Source of the DNA: JAKAWQ01 sp963745975
Lineage (GTDB): Bacteria > Pseudomonadota > Alphaproteobacteria > Acetobacterales > Acetobacteraceae
Assembly (NCBI GenBank): GCA_963745975.1
Contig: CAVUZJ010000005.1
Coordinates: 372,001-436,000 of the forward strand
Direction of reading: 5' to 3'
Length of the DNA stretch: 64,000 bases
Shown: positions 52,801-60,611 of the stretch, one piece after another
How positions within the stretch are numbered: position 1 is the stretch's first letter
Layout of the letters: every line of letters starts with the position of its first letter
Made by a program: the position numbers and the translations under genes
The notes under the pieces: generated by a model
Database searches by the model: none
What the model was told of the DNA's origin: nothing
The model's input: the letters and a program-made list of their open reading frames with translations, nothing else

Positions 52801-52865
52801 TCGGGCTCTCGGCCGCGGCGCTTAATAACGCATTCTTCAACCTCAGTCCGCTTGCAAGACGATAG
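49842..52865 (+). CDS. Large two-module glycosyltransferase with N-terminal TPR-like region
   Basis: A 1007-residue protein from a GTG at 49842; ATG 49866 is an equally plausible start. Residues about 15-140 are an alpha-helical, TPR-like region (LGDLASARRWFDRAHRLAPA). Residues about 374-620 form a GT2 (GT-A fold) domain with VDVIVPVHG, the VVVDDASPE nucleotide loop, the DxD-like LNSDTR and the acceptor GEENDFCIRARHLGWR. Residues about 652-1007 form a GT4-like (GT-B) half with FLPSVWPETWCFALSEAW. A 12-bp repeat (gtgccaatgggc, 50938-50961) encodes MGVP units just before the GT2 domain. It probably builds a surface polysaccharide. Confidence 0.88.
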   Translation: MLWQNGPGMPGRNSLPPDADIASALAAWEEGEGALALGDLASARRWFDRAHRLAPAEDRLTLSLAMVLVRAGEERGRVLLEAVGKRHDLRAVWLALAGAHRRAGDEAAAAGALARALSGHAWTGREAEKAAILDAVAAEAGYQGWCALAADGRLLVGRADAEALVAALDGRRLPRPRAGRRRFALPSGWRRATLLSVEADGRALLGSPIRIAALRRTEGFVEAREGGIAGWAWHPAEPERDPVLGVGPAAAADPVFTVTASDATITVADAAPLARPRGFVVPAARLAAIAGPVAVRDRDGRDLAGSPLDPRLESAGAAALARATARLVPAPGAPPVPPPPAAVFAAAPASLRVSRTGARGARPGSVPMGVPMGVPVDVIVPVHGAMAASLACLEDVERHLPPGARLVVVDDASPEPTLARALDDLARARRIHLVRQGRNRGFPASCNEGIRAARRRADIVLLNSDTRVAAGWIEGLQAAAAAAPDIGTATPFSNEAAILSYPDPEGGNAVPDPAETARLARMARRLHHGAAVEIPTGVGFCLYIRRACLAEVGLFREDLFAQGYGEENDFCIRARHLGWRHVAAPGVFVAHLGSGSFGAAATWLTRRNLALLNRLHPGYDALIAEHVAADPLFGHRRRLDAERFAAGRRAAGAAILITHDRGGGVDHFIRRRAAALREAGLRPILLRPGDAPGGGRAASVSDDTEEDFPNLRYRIPGELGALARMLRPERVRHAELHHLVGHDHAILELCRRLKVPYDAYLHDYAAFCGRIALVGREGRYCGEPELEVCAACVADAGSEIEEEIAPAALVARSEAELIGARRVIAPSADAAGRYRRHFRALAVEVAPWEDDATLPASVRRGFREELSVAVIGAISVAKGYEILLAAARDAAWRALPLRFVLVGYSCDDRRLLETGRVFATGAYRADELPVLIASQRADFAFLPSVWPETWCFALSEAWRAGLDVVSFDLGAQAERIRATGRGWVLPLGLSAAALNNAFFNLSPLARR

Positions 52866-52961
52866 ACGGTCTGCCAAGAGTTTCACGAACACTATCTCGT
52901 AACAGTTGTAAACTCCGATAGCCTTCCCGCCCTTGTCCTGAGCTTCCGTCAAGAGAGCCCA

Positions 52962-54077
52962 ATGTCCGAGCAGAAGATCGTGACGGAACTGAAGGTCTCG
53001 GGGCACTTGATGAAGCTGGATCCGGGGCTCTACTGCGTCTTCCACGGCCCCAACGGTCACAGCCCAAATCCGGCGACGGGCCTGCCCGGGGTGCGCATCT
53101 CCCTTCCGCCGGGTGTTTCGGGCGTGAATGGGGGCGTCGAGATCAGCGGCTTCCGCGAGGACGGGTGGGTCTCGACCGACAACGACGCGGCGCTGATAAG
53201 GGTCTCGGATGGGCCGGCCCAGGTGCTGGTCACCGTTTACCAGTCCGCACTCGGCGGCGATGCGTTGCCACAACTACAGGTAGTGCGGCTCGGGGATATC
53301 CGGCCGAACGGCGCCCATGCCGCGCCGCCGGCGCCGCAGCCGGGCGCAGTGGTGGGAGAGGCAGGGGATGGCCAGGCCATTGCCCCAGGGAGCGCCCCAG
53401 GGAGCGCCACAACGCGCCTGCCCGCGCCCGGCGGCATGGCTGCCGGAGCACCGGACGCCGCGCCCGCGGTGACGGCTCACGTGCAGCGGCGCGGCGATGT
53501 CGGTGGCCGGCTCGGCGAGTGGATTGGCGAGCGGGGCAGCAAGCTGTGGATCGAGGGGTTTGCGGTGGTCGCGCCGCCGGAGCTGCGGCCCGAGGACATC
53601 GAATACCAGGGCGTGCTCGGGCGCGGCTGGCTTTCGCCCTGGTCGCAGGGGGGGCAGTTCTGCGGCAGCCGGCGCATGGCCCTGCCAATCCTCGGGATTC
53701 GGGTGCGGCTGCGCGGCGCGGCCGCCGGCGCCTTCGAGTGCTCGTACTCGGCGAGCTTCACCGACGGCTCCTCGGTCGGTCCGGTGAGCGCCGGCGAGCC
53801 CTGCGAATCGGAGGCCCTGGCGCCGCTCGAGGCGTTTCAGGTGACGCTGCGGAAGCGGGAAGCGGCAGCCCGTCCGAGCCAGGCGGCGGCGCGGCCGGCG
53901 CAGGCGGGAGGCACGCCGGACCGGCCCGGGCCGCCGCCGTCCTTCATTGTCCCTGCGCGGGCCCCGGTGCCGCCGCCATTGGCGGGAAAGAAGGGGCGCG
54001 AGACGGCCGCGGAGGCCCGCCTTGTGGCGCACGCCCAGGGCAAAGGCCGCGGCAAGCGCCCTGCCCGCCACCGCTAG
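52962..54077 (+). CDS. Unknown protein between glycosyltransferases, possible ChW-like domain
   Basis: A 371-residue protein without signal peptide. Residues 1-110 form a beta-rich domain (FHGPNGHSPNPATGLPGVRI). Residues about 110-190 are a Pro/Ala/Gly linker. Residues about 192-300 contain GRGWLSPWSQGGQFCGSRRM and ILGIRVRLRG, reminiscent of clostridial hydrophobic W (ChW) repeats, in which a GW and a later IxIxL strand recur. The C-terminus is basic (RLVAHAQGKGRGKRPARHR). It may bind the glycan or glycosyltransferases of this island. The ChW suggestion is weak; the family is not recognised. Confidence 0.6.
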   Translation: MSEQKIVTELKVSGHLMKLDPGLYCVFHGPNGHSPNPATGLPGVRISLPPGVSGVNGGVEISGFREDGWVSTDNDAALIRVSDGPAQVLVTVYQSALGGDALPQLQVVRLGDIRPNGAHAAPPAPQPGAVVGEAGDGQAIAPGSAPGSATTRLPAPGGMAAGAPDAAPAVTAHVQRRGDVGGRLGEWIGERGSKLWIEGFAVVAPPELRPEDIEYQGVLGRGWLSPWSQGGQFCGSRRMALPILGIRVRLRGAAAGAFECSYSASFTDGSSVGPVSAGEPCESEALAPLEAFQVTLRKREAAARPSQAAARPAQAGGTPDRPGPPPSFIVPARAPVPPPLAGKKGRETAAEARLVAHAQGKGRGKRPARHR

Positions 54078-54099
54078 CACGGGGGAACCGCGGACTGGC

Positions 54100-55329
54100 G
54101 TGAGGTACCTCTTCGTCCACCAGAATTTTCCCGGCCAGTACGTCCATTTCCTGAAGCACCTCGCGGCGCGTGAACGCGACCAGGTCGTCTTCCTCACCGA
54201 GCCGAACGCCAACCACCTCGCCGGCGTGCGCAAGGTCGTCTACCGGTTGCCGCGCGGGCCGAGCCGGGCGACCCATCCGGATGCGCGGGAATTCGAGCTC
54301 GCCTCGCTGCGGGCCGAGACGGTCGCGCGCACCGCGGAGCGGGTGAAGCGGCTCGGCTTCACCCCCGATATCATCATCGGCCACCACGGATGGGGCGAGC
54401 TCTTGAACATCCGCGATGTCTGGCCTGCGGCGCCCGTGCTCGGATATTTCGAGTTCTTCTATCATACGGAAGGGGTGGATGTCGGGTTCGACCCCGAGTT
54501 CCCGCCCGACCCGGCGCTCTATCCGCGCGTGCGTGCCAAGAACGCGGTGAACCTGCTCGCGCTGACGATGGGCGGGCATGGCCAGACACCGACGCGCTGG
54601 CAACGCTCGACCTTTCCCCCGTGGGCGGCCGCTTCGCTCAACCTGCTGCCCGAGGGCGTCGATCTCGCGCTCTGCCAGCCGCGGCCGGCGGCGCGGCGGC
54701 GAGCGCTCACGCTCGGCCCGATCAGCGTGGCACCCGGGGAGAAGCTGATCACCTATGTTGCCCGCAATCTCGAGCCCTACCGCGGCTTTCACGTGATGAT
54801 GCGGGCGCTGGCACGGGTGCTGGCGAAGCGGCGGGACGTGCGCGCAGTGGTGGTCGGGGGGGACGAGGTGAGCTACGGCATGCCGCCGCCGCAGGGCGGC
54901 ACCTGGCGGGGCCGCCTGCTCGCCGAGCTTGGCGAGAAGATCGATCCGGCGCGGGTGCATTTTCCCGGCAAGATCGACTACCGGCATTATGTCGCCCTCC
55001 TCCAGCGCTCGGACGCCCATGTCTATCTCACCTATCCCTTCGTCGCCTCGTGGTCGCTGAGGGAAGCCTTGGCGGCGGGCGCGCCGGTGATCGGGAGCGA
55101 CACGGCGCCGGTGAGGGAATTCGTACGCGACAGGCGCAACGGGCTACTCACGCCCTGCCTCGACCCTGCGGGCCTTGCGGAGCGGATGCTCGAGCTGATC
55201 GAGGATGTGCCGCTCGCGCGCCGCCTTGGCACCGCGGCGCGGAGCTACGCGGAGCGGCATCTGCGCATGGAGGACCACATCGCCGCCTATCGCACGCTGG
55301 TGCGGCGGCTCGCCGAGGGAGCTCAATAG
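54100..55329 (+). CDS. GT4-family glycosyltransferase
   Basis: A 409-residue GT-B enzyme starting at GTG 54100 (VRYLFVHQNFPGQY). The N-terminal domain resembles the glycosyltransferases of the GtrA/ExpC-type in which HHGWGELLNIRDVWP and YFEFFYHTEG occur; the C-terminal sugar-nucleotide-binding half has ITYVARNLEPYRGFHVMM and the donor-binding EALAAGAPVIGSDTAPV. It probably adds a sugar to an extracellular polysaccharide. It ends seven bases inside the convergent 2-hydroxyacid dehydrogenase gene. Confidence 0.9.
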   Translation: MRYLFVHQNFPGQYVHFLKHLAARERDQVVFLTEPNANHLAGVRKVVYRLPRGPSRATHPDAREFELASLRAETVARTAERVKRLGFTPDIIIGHHGWGELLNIRDVWPAAPVLGYFEFFYHTEGVDVGFDPEFPPDPALYPRVRAKNAVNLLALTMGGHGQTPTRWQRSTFPPWAAASLNLLPEGVDLALCQPRPAARRRALTLGPISVAPGEKLITYVARNLEPYRGFHVMMRALARVLAKRRDVRAVVVGGDEVSYGMPPPQGGTWRGRLLAELGEKIDPARVHFPGKIDYRHYVALLQRSDAHVYLTYPFVASWSLREALAAGAPVIGSDTAPVREFVRDRRNGLLTPCLDPAGLAERMLELIEDVPLARRLGTAARSYAERHLRMEDHIAAYRTLVRRLAEGAQ

Positions 55330-56297
55330 CCGCGCGAAAGATCGACCCTGTTGGGGACGGCTTCGCCGCGGCGGAGTGCGGTGAGTGCTGCGAAGAAGCA
55401 GTCGAGCGTGCGCGGGTTGTAGGTGGCGGGATCGTCGGCGGCGATGTGCGGCGTGAGCACGAGGTTGCGGGTGTGCCAGAGGCGGTGGCCGGGCGGCAGC
55501 GGCTCGCGGCAGAAGACATCGAGCACGGCGCCGCCAAGTCGGCCCGCATCGAGCAGATCGGCGAGCGCCTCCTCGTCGAGCACCGCGCCGCGGCCGATAT
55601 TCACGACCCCTGCGCCGGGCGGCAGCAGGGCCAGCCGGCGGCGATCGATGAGGTGCCGGCTCGCCGGCGTGAGCGGGCAGGCGAGGAGCAGGAACTCGGT
55701 CTCGGCAAGCGCGTGATCGAGCGCGGCGACGGGCCGCACCGCCGGGCACGCGGGATGAGAGACACCCGTGCGGGTGATGCCGGTGACGTGCATGCCGAAG
55801 GCGCACGCGCGGGCCGCGGCGGCCGCACCGAGGGCGCCGAGCCCGACGATGCAGAGGCGGCGGCCGGCGAGTGAAGGCGTGTAGCGCGGCCGCCAGCTTC
55901 CGTCGGCCTGGGCTGCGATCAGCGCCGGTATCTCCGCGGCAAGCATCAGGATCGCCATCATCGCATATTCGCCGGCTTTGTCGCCGTGGATGCCGCGATT
56001 GCAGACGAGGACCGCGCCGGGTGGCAGGTGGGCGAAGGGCGCCAGCGCATCGACGCCGACGGTGGTGCAGAAGATGAGCCGCAGGCGGGGCGCGGAAAAA
56101 GGCGCGGCAAGCGCAGCCGGCGGCGCGATCACCGCCTCCGCCGAAGCGAGGCCGGCGGCGAGCGCGGCAGGCGTCTCGCCGATGCTGAGCGCGTGGCCGG
56201 CGCCGGCCACGCCCGCCCGCGCTTCGGCCTCTTCCCACTGGCGGTGTGTGATCGCGAAAAGCGGATCGTCCGGTGCGTTCTGGATATGGATGCGCAT
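55323..56297 (-). CDS. D-isomer-specific 2-hydroxyacid dehydrogenase
   Basis: A 324-residue NAD(P)-dependent reductase of 2-oxoacids. The dinucleotide loop is VGLGALG (151-157). The catalytic residues are R236 (NIGRGAVLDE), E265 (REPLPPG) and H284 (TPHIAA). It resembles the hydroxypyruvate/glyoxylate reductase branch. The region before the His (LTPHIAADDP) is standard. No operon partner shares its strand; the substrate is not evident. Confidence 0.88.
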   Translation of the reverse strand: MRIHIQNAPDDPLFAITHRQWEEAEARAGVAGAGHALSIGETPAALAAGLASAEAVIAPPAALAAPFSAPRLRLIFCTTVGVDALAPFAHLPPGAVLVCNRGIHGDKAGEYAMMAILMLAAEIPALIAAQADGSWRPRYTPSLAGRRLCIVGLGALGAAAAARACAFGMHVTGITRTGVSHPACPAVRPVAALDHALAETEFLLLACPLTPASRHLIDRRRLALLPPGAGVVNIGRGAVLDEEALADLLDAGRLGGAVLDVFCREPLPPGHRLWHTRNLVLTPHIAADDPATYNPRTLDCFFAALTALRRGEAVPNRVDLSRGY

Positions 56298-56392
56298 GGC
56301 GCGAGGCTGCCACGGCGCCGGGAGAGGAGCGAGCGGCGGGGATTGACCGGCGGGGCGCCAATGGCCTTCCGTCGGGGATCATGGAGCCCGCG

Positions 56393-57253
56393 ATGATCAA
56401 GACGCGGCGGGTCGAGACGCCGCCCGGCATGGTGTTCGACGTGTCGGTCGGCGGCCCTGGGGGCGCGGATCTCGTCCTGATGCTGCACGGCTTCGGCGTT
56501 TCGCGCTTCCTTTGGAATGCGCAGATTGCGGCGCTGGGGGGCGCGGGCTTCTTTGCGGCGGCGCCGAATCAGCGCGGCTATGCGGCCGGAGCGCGGCCCG
56601 ATCCGGTCGACTTCGCCGAGTACCGGATCGATTGCCTGATCGGCGATGCGCTCGATATCGTTGAGGGGCTGGGCTACGGCGAGCGGCGTTTTCATCTGGT
56701 GGGACACGATTGGGGCGCGAGCCTCGCCTGGGAGATCGCCGATCGGAGCCCGGAACGGCTCGCCTCGCTCACCATTCTCTCGCGGCCTCATCCGCTGGCT
56801 TTCGCCCGCGCGCTCGCTTCGCCGGACGGCGAGCAGGTGTTGCGATCGCGGCACCACAAATGGTTTCTCGATCCCGGGGCCGGGGCGGAGATACTCGCCG
56901 ACGATGCGAAGTGGCTCAGGGCGCGGCTCAAGGCGAACGGGGTGCCGGCGGAAGCGATCGAAGCGCACCTCTCCGTCATCGGCAATCCCGCGGCGATGGA
57001 GGCGGCGCTTGCCTGGTATCGAGCGCGCGGGGTGCTGCACCGGCCGGTCGGGCGGATCGAGGTGCCCACGCTCTATATCTGGGGGGACGCGGACGACACG
57101 GTCGGGCGCATGGCAGCGGTTGGCACCGGCGCGTTCATCGCGGCCCCCTACCGGTTCGAGGCGCTGCGCGGCGTCGGGCATTACGCCCCCGATCAGGTTC
57201 CGGATCAGGTCAGCGCGCTACTGCTCGCGCACCTCGCGCGCTACCCGGCGTGA
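56393..57253 (+). CDS. Alpha/beta hydrolase (haloacetate dehalogenase/epoxide hydrolase type)
   Basis: A 286-residue hydrolase. The oxyanion His-Gly is in LMLHGFG and the nucleophile is the Asp in LVGHDWGASLAW, the pattern of epoxide hydrolases and haloalkanoate dehalogenases. The acid may be Asp in IWGDADDTVG and the base the His in GVGHYAPDQ. The start at 56393 has GGAG six bases upstream; ATG 56381 is the alternative. It is convergent with the gamma-glutamyltransferase gene. Confidence 0.82.
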   Translation: MIKTRRVETPPGMVFDVSVGGPGGADLVLMLHGFGVSRFLWNAQIAALGGAGFFAAAPNQRGYAAGARPDPVDFAEYRIDCLIGDALDIVEGLGYGERRFHLVGHDWGASLAWEIADRSPERLASLTILSRPHPLAFARALASPDGEQVLRSRHHKWFLDPGAGAEILADDAKWLRARLKANGVPAEAIEAHLSVIGNPAAMEAALAWYRARGVLHRPVGRIEVPTLYIWGDADDTVGRMAAVGTGAFIAAPYRFEALRGVGHYAPDQVPDQVSALLLAHLARYPA

Positions 57254-57260
57254 GGCGCAC

Positions 57261-59012
57261 TCACCAGCCGACGGCGTAGGCGGTGCGCCGCGGATCGGCC
57301 GCGCCGGACTTCACGCCGGTTTCGATGTCGTGGCGGATCATGCACACCGAGCCTGCCTCCCAGGCGAGCTCCGGCCACCATTCGACTTCATGGCCTAAGG
57401 CAGCGAGTTGCTCCCCGCTTCGGCGCGCAATGCGGCTCTCCAGCGCCAGTACGTTGGGCCGGTACTCGTTCGGATAGAACGAGGAGGGGAAGCTGTAGGT
57501 CGCGAAGCGTGGCGCCTCCACGGCCGATTGCGGATCCATGCCGAAGAGGACGTGGTTGAGCAGGCATTGCAGCATGGCCTGCGTCTGGACGTCCCCGCCC
57601 GGCGTTCCGAACGGCATGACAGCGCGGCCGGGGAAGAGCGCGAGGGCGGGATTTGGGGTGAGGCGCGGCCGCTTGCCGGGCGCGATGCTCGAGGGATGCG
57701 CGGGGTCGGTGCGCGACTGCGAGCCGCGCGGCGAGGCGACGAAGCCGGTTCCGGGAATGACCGGCGAGGTTCCGTTGCCATCGCTCGGTGTTGCCGAGAA
57801 TACGTTCCCCTGGCGATCGACGGCGCAGAGATAAGAGGTATCGGCGGAGGTCTCGTCCGCCGCGATCGGGATGCCGTGGGTTTGCAAGGGCGCCGGCGCG
57901 GCGGGCCAGGGTTTGCCGTGCACGCGGCCGGACGGGGGCAGGCCGTCGATCGCGCGGGCGGGATCGATCAGCGCCCGGCGGTTCAGCGCATAGGATTCGG
58001 ACAGAAGTGCATCGAGTGGTACATCGACCTTTCGCGGATCGCCGTAATAGCGCTCGCGGTCGGCGGCGGCGAGCTTGGTGGCCTCGGTCAGGCGATGGAT
58101 GTAGCCGGATGTATTGTGCCCCTCGCGCTTGAGCTCGCCGGGATCGAGCAGGCTGAGCTCCTGGAGCAGCATCGGCCCCTGGCACCAGGGGCCGCAGGTG
58201 AAAATCTCCGCACCCCCGTATGACAACCGCACCGGCGGCTCGATGCCGACGCGGAATCCGGCGAGGTCCGACGCGGTGAGGAGCCCGCCCGCCTCCTGAT
58301 GGAAGCGGACGATGCGCTGGGCGATATCGCCGCGATAGAAGGCATCGCGCGCCGCGGCGAGGCCGCCGGCGCGCCCGCCCCGCGCGGCGCCGCTCTTCTC
58401 CTGATCGGCGAGGAAGGTGAGCGTCGCGGCGAGGTCGCTCTGGATGAAGACATCGCCGATGTCCGGCGGCTTGCCACCGGGGAGATAGATCGCGCTCGAG
58501 CTCGGGAAGCTTTTGATCACGTCCTGGTAGCGCCGGATGAGGAGCGCCATGTGCGGATAGACGGGGAAGCCCTGCTTTGCGAAACGGATCGCCGGGGCGG
58601 CTACGTCGGCGAAGCTCATCGTGCCGTAGCGCTCGAGCGCGGTGATCCATGCGTCCGGGGCCGCCGGCACGACGGTGCGCTCGACGCCGATCGGAATCTT
58701 GCCGCCGTGGCGGGTACGGAAATACTCCGCGCTCGCCGAAGCGGGCCAGGTGCCGAGGCCGCTGATCGTCGTCACTTCGTGCGTTTCCGCAAGGTAGATG
58801 ATGATCGGCGCGACGCCGGCGAAGCTCACATGCACGCCCTCGAGCACCGCGGTTGCGATGCCTGCCGCGACCCCGGCATCGATCGCGTTGCCGCCGGCAT
58901 CGAGCATCTGAAAGCCTGCCTGAGCCGCCATATAGTGGCCGGCGGCAACCACGTGATTGACTGCCGCAACCAAGGGTCGGTGCGTTTTGCCCGGCCCTTT
59001 GTTCTCGACCAT
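57261..59012 (-). CDS. Gamma-glutamyltransferase-family N-terminal-nucleophile hydrolase
   Basis: A 583-residue GGT-family proenzyme. The self-cleaving nucleophile is probably T392 in ADTSYLCAVD, before QGNVFSATPSDG; DAGGNAIDA and the MPFGTPGGD oxyanion region are also conserved. GGT enzymes transfer or hydrolyse gamma-glutamyl groups of glutathione or related amides. No signal peptide is visible (N-terminus MVENKGPGKTHRPLV), unlike classic periplasmic GGT, so it may act in the cytoplasm on an imported gamma-glutamyl or related compound. AGGAG precedes the ATG at 59012. It diverges from the MFS gene. Confidence 0.85.
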   Translation of the reverse strand: MVENKGPGKTHRPLVAAVNHVVAAGHYMAAQAGFQMLDAGGNAIDAGVAAGIATAVLEGVHVSFAGVAPIIIYLAETHEVTTISGLGTWPASASAEYFRTRHGGKIPIGVERTVVPAAPDAWITALERYGTMSFADVAAPAIRFAKQGFPVYPHMALLIRRYQDVIKSFPSSSAIYLPGGKPPDIGDVFIQSDLAATLTFLADQEKSGAARGGRAGGLAAARDAFYRGDIAQRIVRFHQEAGGLLTASDLAGFRVGIEPPVRLSYGGAEIFTCGPWCQGPMLLQELSLLDPGELKREGHNTSGYIHRLTEATKLAAADRERYYGDPRKVDVPLDALLSESYALNRRALIDPARAIDGLPPSGRVHGKPWPAAPAPLQTHGIPIAADETSADTSYLCAVDRQGNVFSATPSDGNGTSPVIPGTGFVASPRGSQSRTDPAHPSSIAPGKRPRLTPNPALALFPGRAVMPFGTPGGDVQTQAMLQCLLNHVLFGMDPQSAVEAPRFATYSFPSSFYPNEYRPNVLALESRIARRSGEQLAALGHEVEWWPELAWEAGSVCMIRHDIETGVKSGAADPRRTAYAVGW

Positions 59013-59065
59013 TCGCGATCTCCTCATCCGCCGTGCGTTTTCGACGATGAACGCTCATTCGGCTG

Positions 59066-59091
59066 TTGACAACCTTCAACATTGGTTGAAG
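59066..59091. promoter_or_regulatory. Inverted repeat in the ggt-MFS divergent region
   Basis: CTTCAAC (59074-59080), ATTG, GTTGAAG (59085-59091) is a perfect 7-base inverted repeat, just downstream of a TTGACA (59066-59071). It lies between the divergent starts at 59012 and 59110 and is a good operator candidate for a regulator not encoded here. Confidence 0.45.
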
Positions 59092-59109
59092 CTGTTCTCC
59101 TCGTCGCGG

Positions 59110-60447
59110 ATGCCGTTCGCGTTCGCCAAAAGCCGGGGAGAGAAGCCGGACGTGGAAGCCGCAGCCGCCGCCGTTCCCTCGCGCCGCACGCTCACCGACG
59201 TCGTGCTGGCGAGCCTGATCGGCACCACCGTCGAATGGTACGACTTTTCGATCTTCACGGCCTCCGCCGCGCTCGTCTTCCGGACCGCGTTCTTTCCGAG
59301 GTTCGCACCCAATATCGGGATTCTTTTCGCCTTCCTCACGTACGCCGTGGGCTTTGCGGCGCGGCCGCTGGGCGCGGTCCTGTTCGGGCATCTCGGCGAC
59401 CGCATCGGCCGCAAGCCGGTGCTGATCCTCACCTTCATCGTGATGGGCCTGGCGACCGTGCTGATGGGAGTGCTGCCGACCTATGCCATGATCGGCGGGC
59501 TCGCCCCCGTGCTGCTGGTGCTGCTCCGCTTCATCCAGGGTGTGGCTCTTGGCGGCGAGTTCGGCGGCGCCGCGCTGCTCACCAATGAAACCGCTCCTGC
59601 CGGGCGGCGCGGCCTCGTCTCCTCTTCGGCGATGATCGGGCTCTCCACCGGCGTGCTTCTCGGCTCGGCGATCTTCGCCATCTTCGCGACGCTGCCGCGC
59701 GCCGAGTTCCTCGCCTGGGGCTGGCGCGTCCCCTTCCTTCTCAGCCTTCTGCTGGTGATTCTTGGGCTCTGGATCCGCTCGCGCGTGGCGGAGACGCCCG
59801 CCTTCCGCCAGGATCGGCGCGAGGCCAAGCCACCCGCCGCCCCTCTGCTCGACGTGCTGCGCAACAGCCCCGCGCGCCTCTTCCTCGTCTTCGGCGCGCG
59901 CGTCGGCGAGACCATGCAGTTCAACATCACAGCAGTGTTCGCGCTGCACTACGCGACGCAGCATCTTGCCGTCAGCCCGAGCCTCTTCCTTGGCGCCCTG
60001 ACGATCGCCAATCTCGTCTCGCTCGTGCTCATCCCGGCTTTCGGCGGCCTCTCGGATCGCATCGGGCGGCGACCCATCGCCCTCCTCGGCGGTTTGGCCG
60101 CCCTCCTCGGCGGGCTTCTCTTCTTTCCGATGCTGCACACCGGATCGGTCCTCTTGGTCGCGCTCGCGGTGGTGATGATGATCGGCGTCAGCGCCGGCCT
60201 GAACAATGCCGTGCCGGCTTCCTGGTTTCCCGAGCTTTTTCCGGTCTCCTACCGCTACACGGGGATCTCGGTCGGCTATCAGCTCGGCACGGTGGCCGGC
60301 GGGCTCACGCCGGCCATCTCCACGCTGCTCTTCGCCCGTTTCGGCGTGACCGCGGTCGCCATCTATCTCGCCGCCGCCGGCGCGCTGATCATGCTCTGCG
60401 TGTCGCTCCTGCCCGAAACCTACAAGCCGGCCCGGTCGGAGCGGTGA
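59110..60447 (+). CDS. MFS transporter, metabolite:H+ symporter (MHS) family
   Basis: A 445-residue transporter from ATG 59110 (an in-frame ATG at 59047 would run across the operator-like repeat). About twelve helices are seen. MHS signatures include SLIGTTVEWYDFSIFTASAA at the first helix, GHLGDRIGRKPVLILTF in loop 2-3, and FIQGVALGGEFGGAALL. Family members import dicarboxylates, betaine, shikimate, proline or aromatic acids with protons. It probably supplies the substrate or takes up a product of the divergent GGT-like enzyme (inference). Confidence 0.88.
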   Translation: MPFAFAKSRGEKPDVEAAAAAVPSRRTLTDVVLASLIGTTVEWYDFSIFTASAALVFRTAFFPRFAPNIGILFAFLTYAVGFAARPLGAVLFGHLGDRIGRKPVLILTFIVMGLATVLMGVLPTYAMIGGLAPVLLVLLRFIQGVALGGEFGGAALLTNETAPAGRRGLVSSSAMIGLSTGVLLGSAIFAIFATLPRAEFLAWGWRVPFLLSLLLVILGLWIRSRVAETPAFRQDRREAKPPAAPLLDVLRNSPARLFLVFGARVGETMQFNITAVFALHYATQHLAVSPSLFLGALTIANLVSLVLIPAFGGLSDRIGRRPIALLGGLAALLGGLLFFPMLHTGSVLLVALAVVMMIGVSAGLNNAVPASWFPELFPVSYRYTGISVGYQLGTVAGGLTPAISTLLFARFGVTAVAIYLAAAGALIMLCVSLLPETYKPARSER

Positions 60448-60495
60448 GCCGCAAGCACGCGAGCCGGCGCCGGCCGGCAAATCGTGAGGGAGGAT

Positions 60496-60519
60496 GTTGC
60501 GGACGCGTGCTGCCGCAAC
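60496..60519. promoter_or_regulatory. Inverted repeat upstream of the peptide-binding protein gene
   Basis: GTTGCGG (60496-60502), ten bases, CCGCAAC (60513-60519) lies 92 bases before the ATG at 60612. It is a possible operator; nothing else is recognised in 60448-60611. Confidence 0.4.
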
Positions 60520-60611
60520 TAGTGTATGCAGTGGCTTTGCGAGGGCGTGGCAAAAGAGCGTGACACGGATCGACGCCATGTCGCCGCGACCTGGGAGACG
60601 GAGGGACAATA

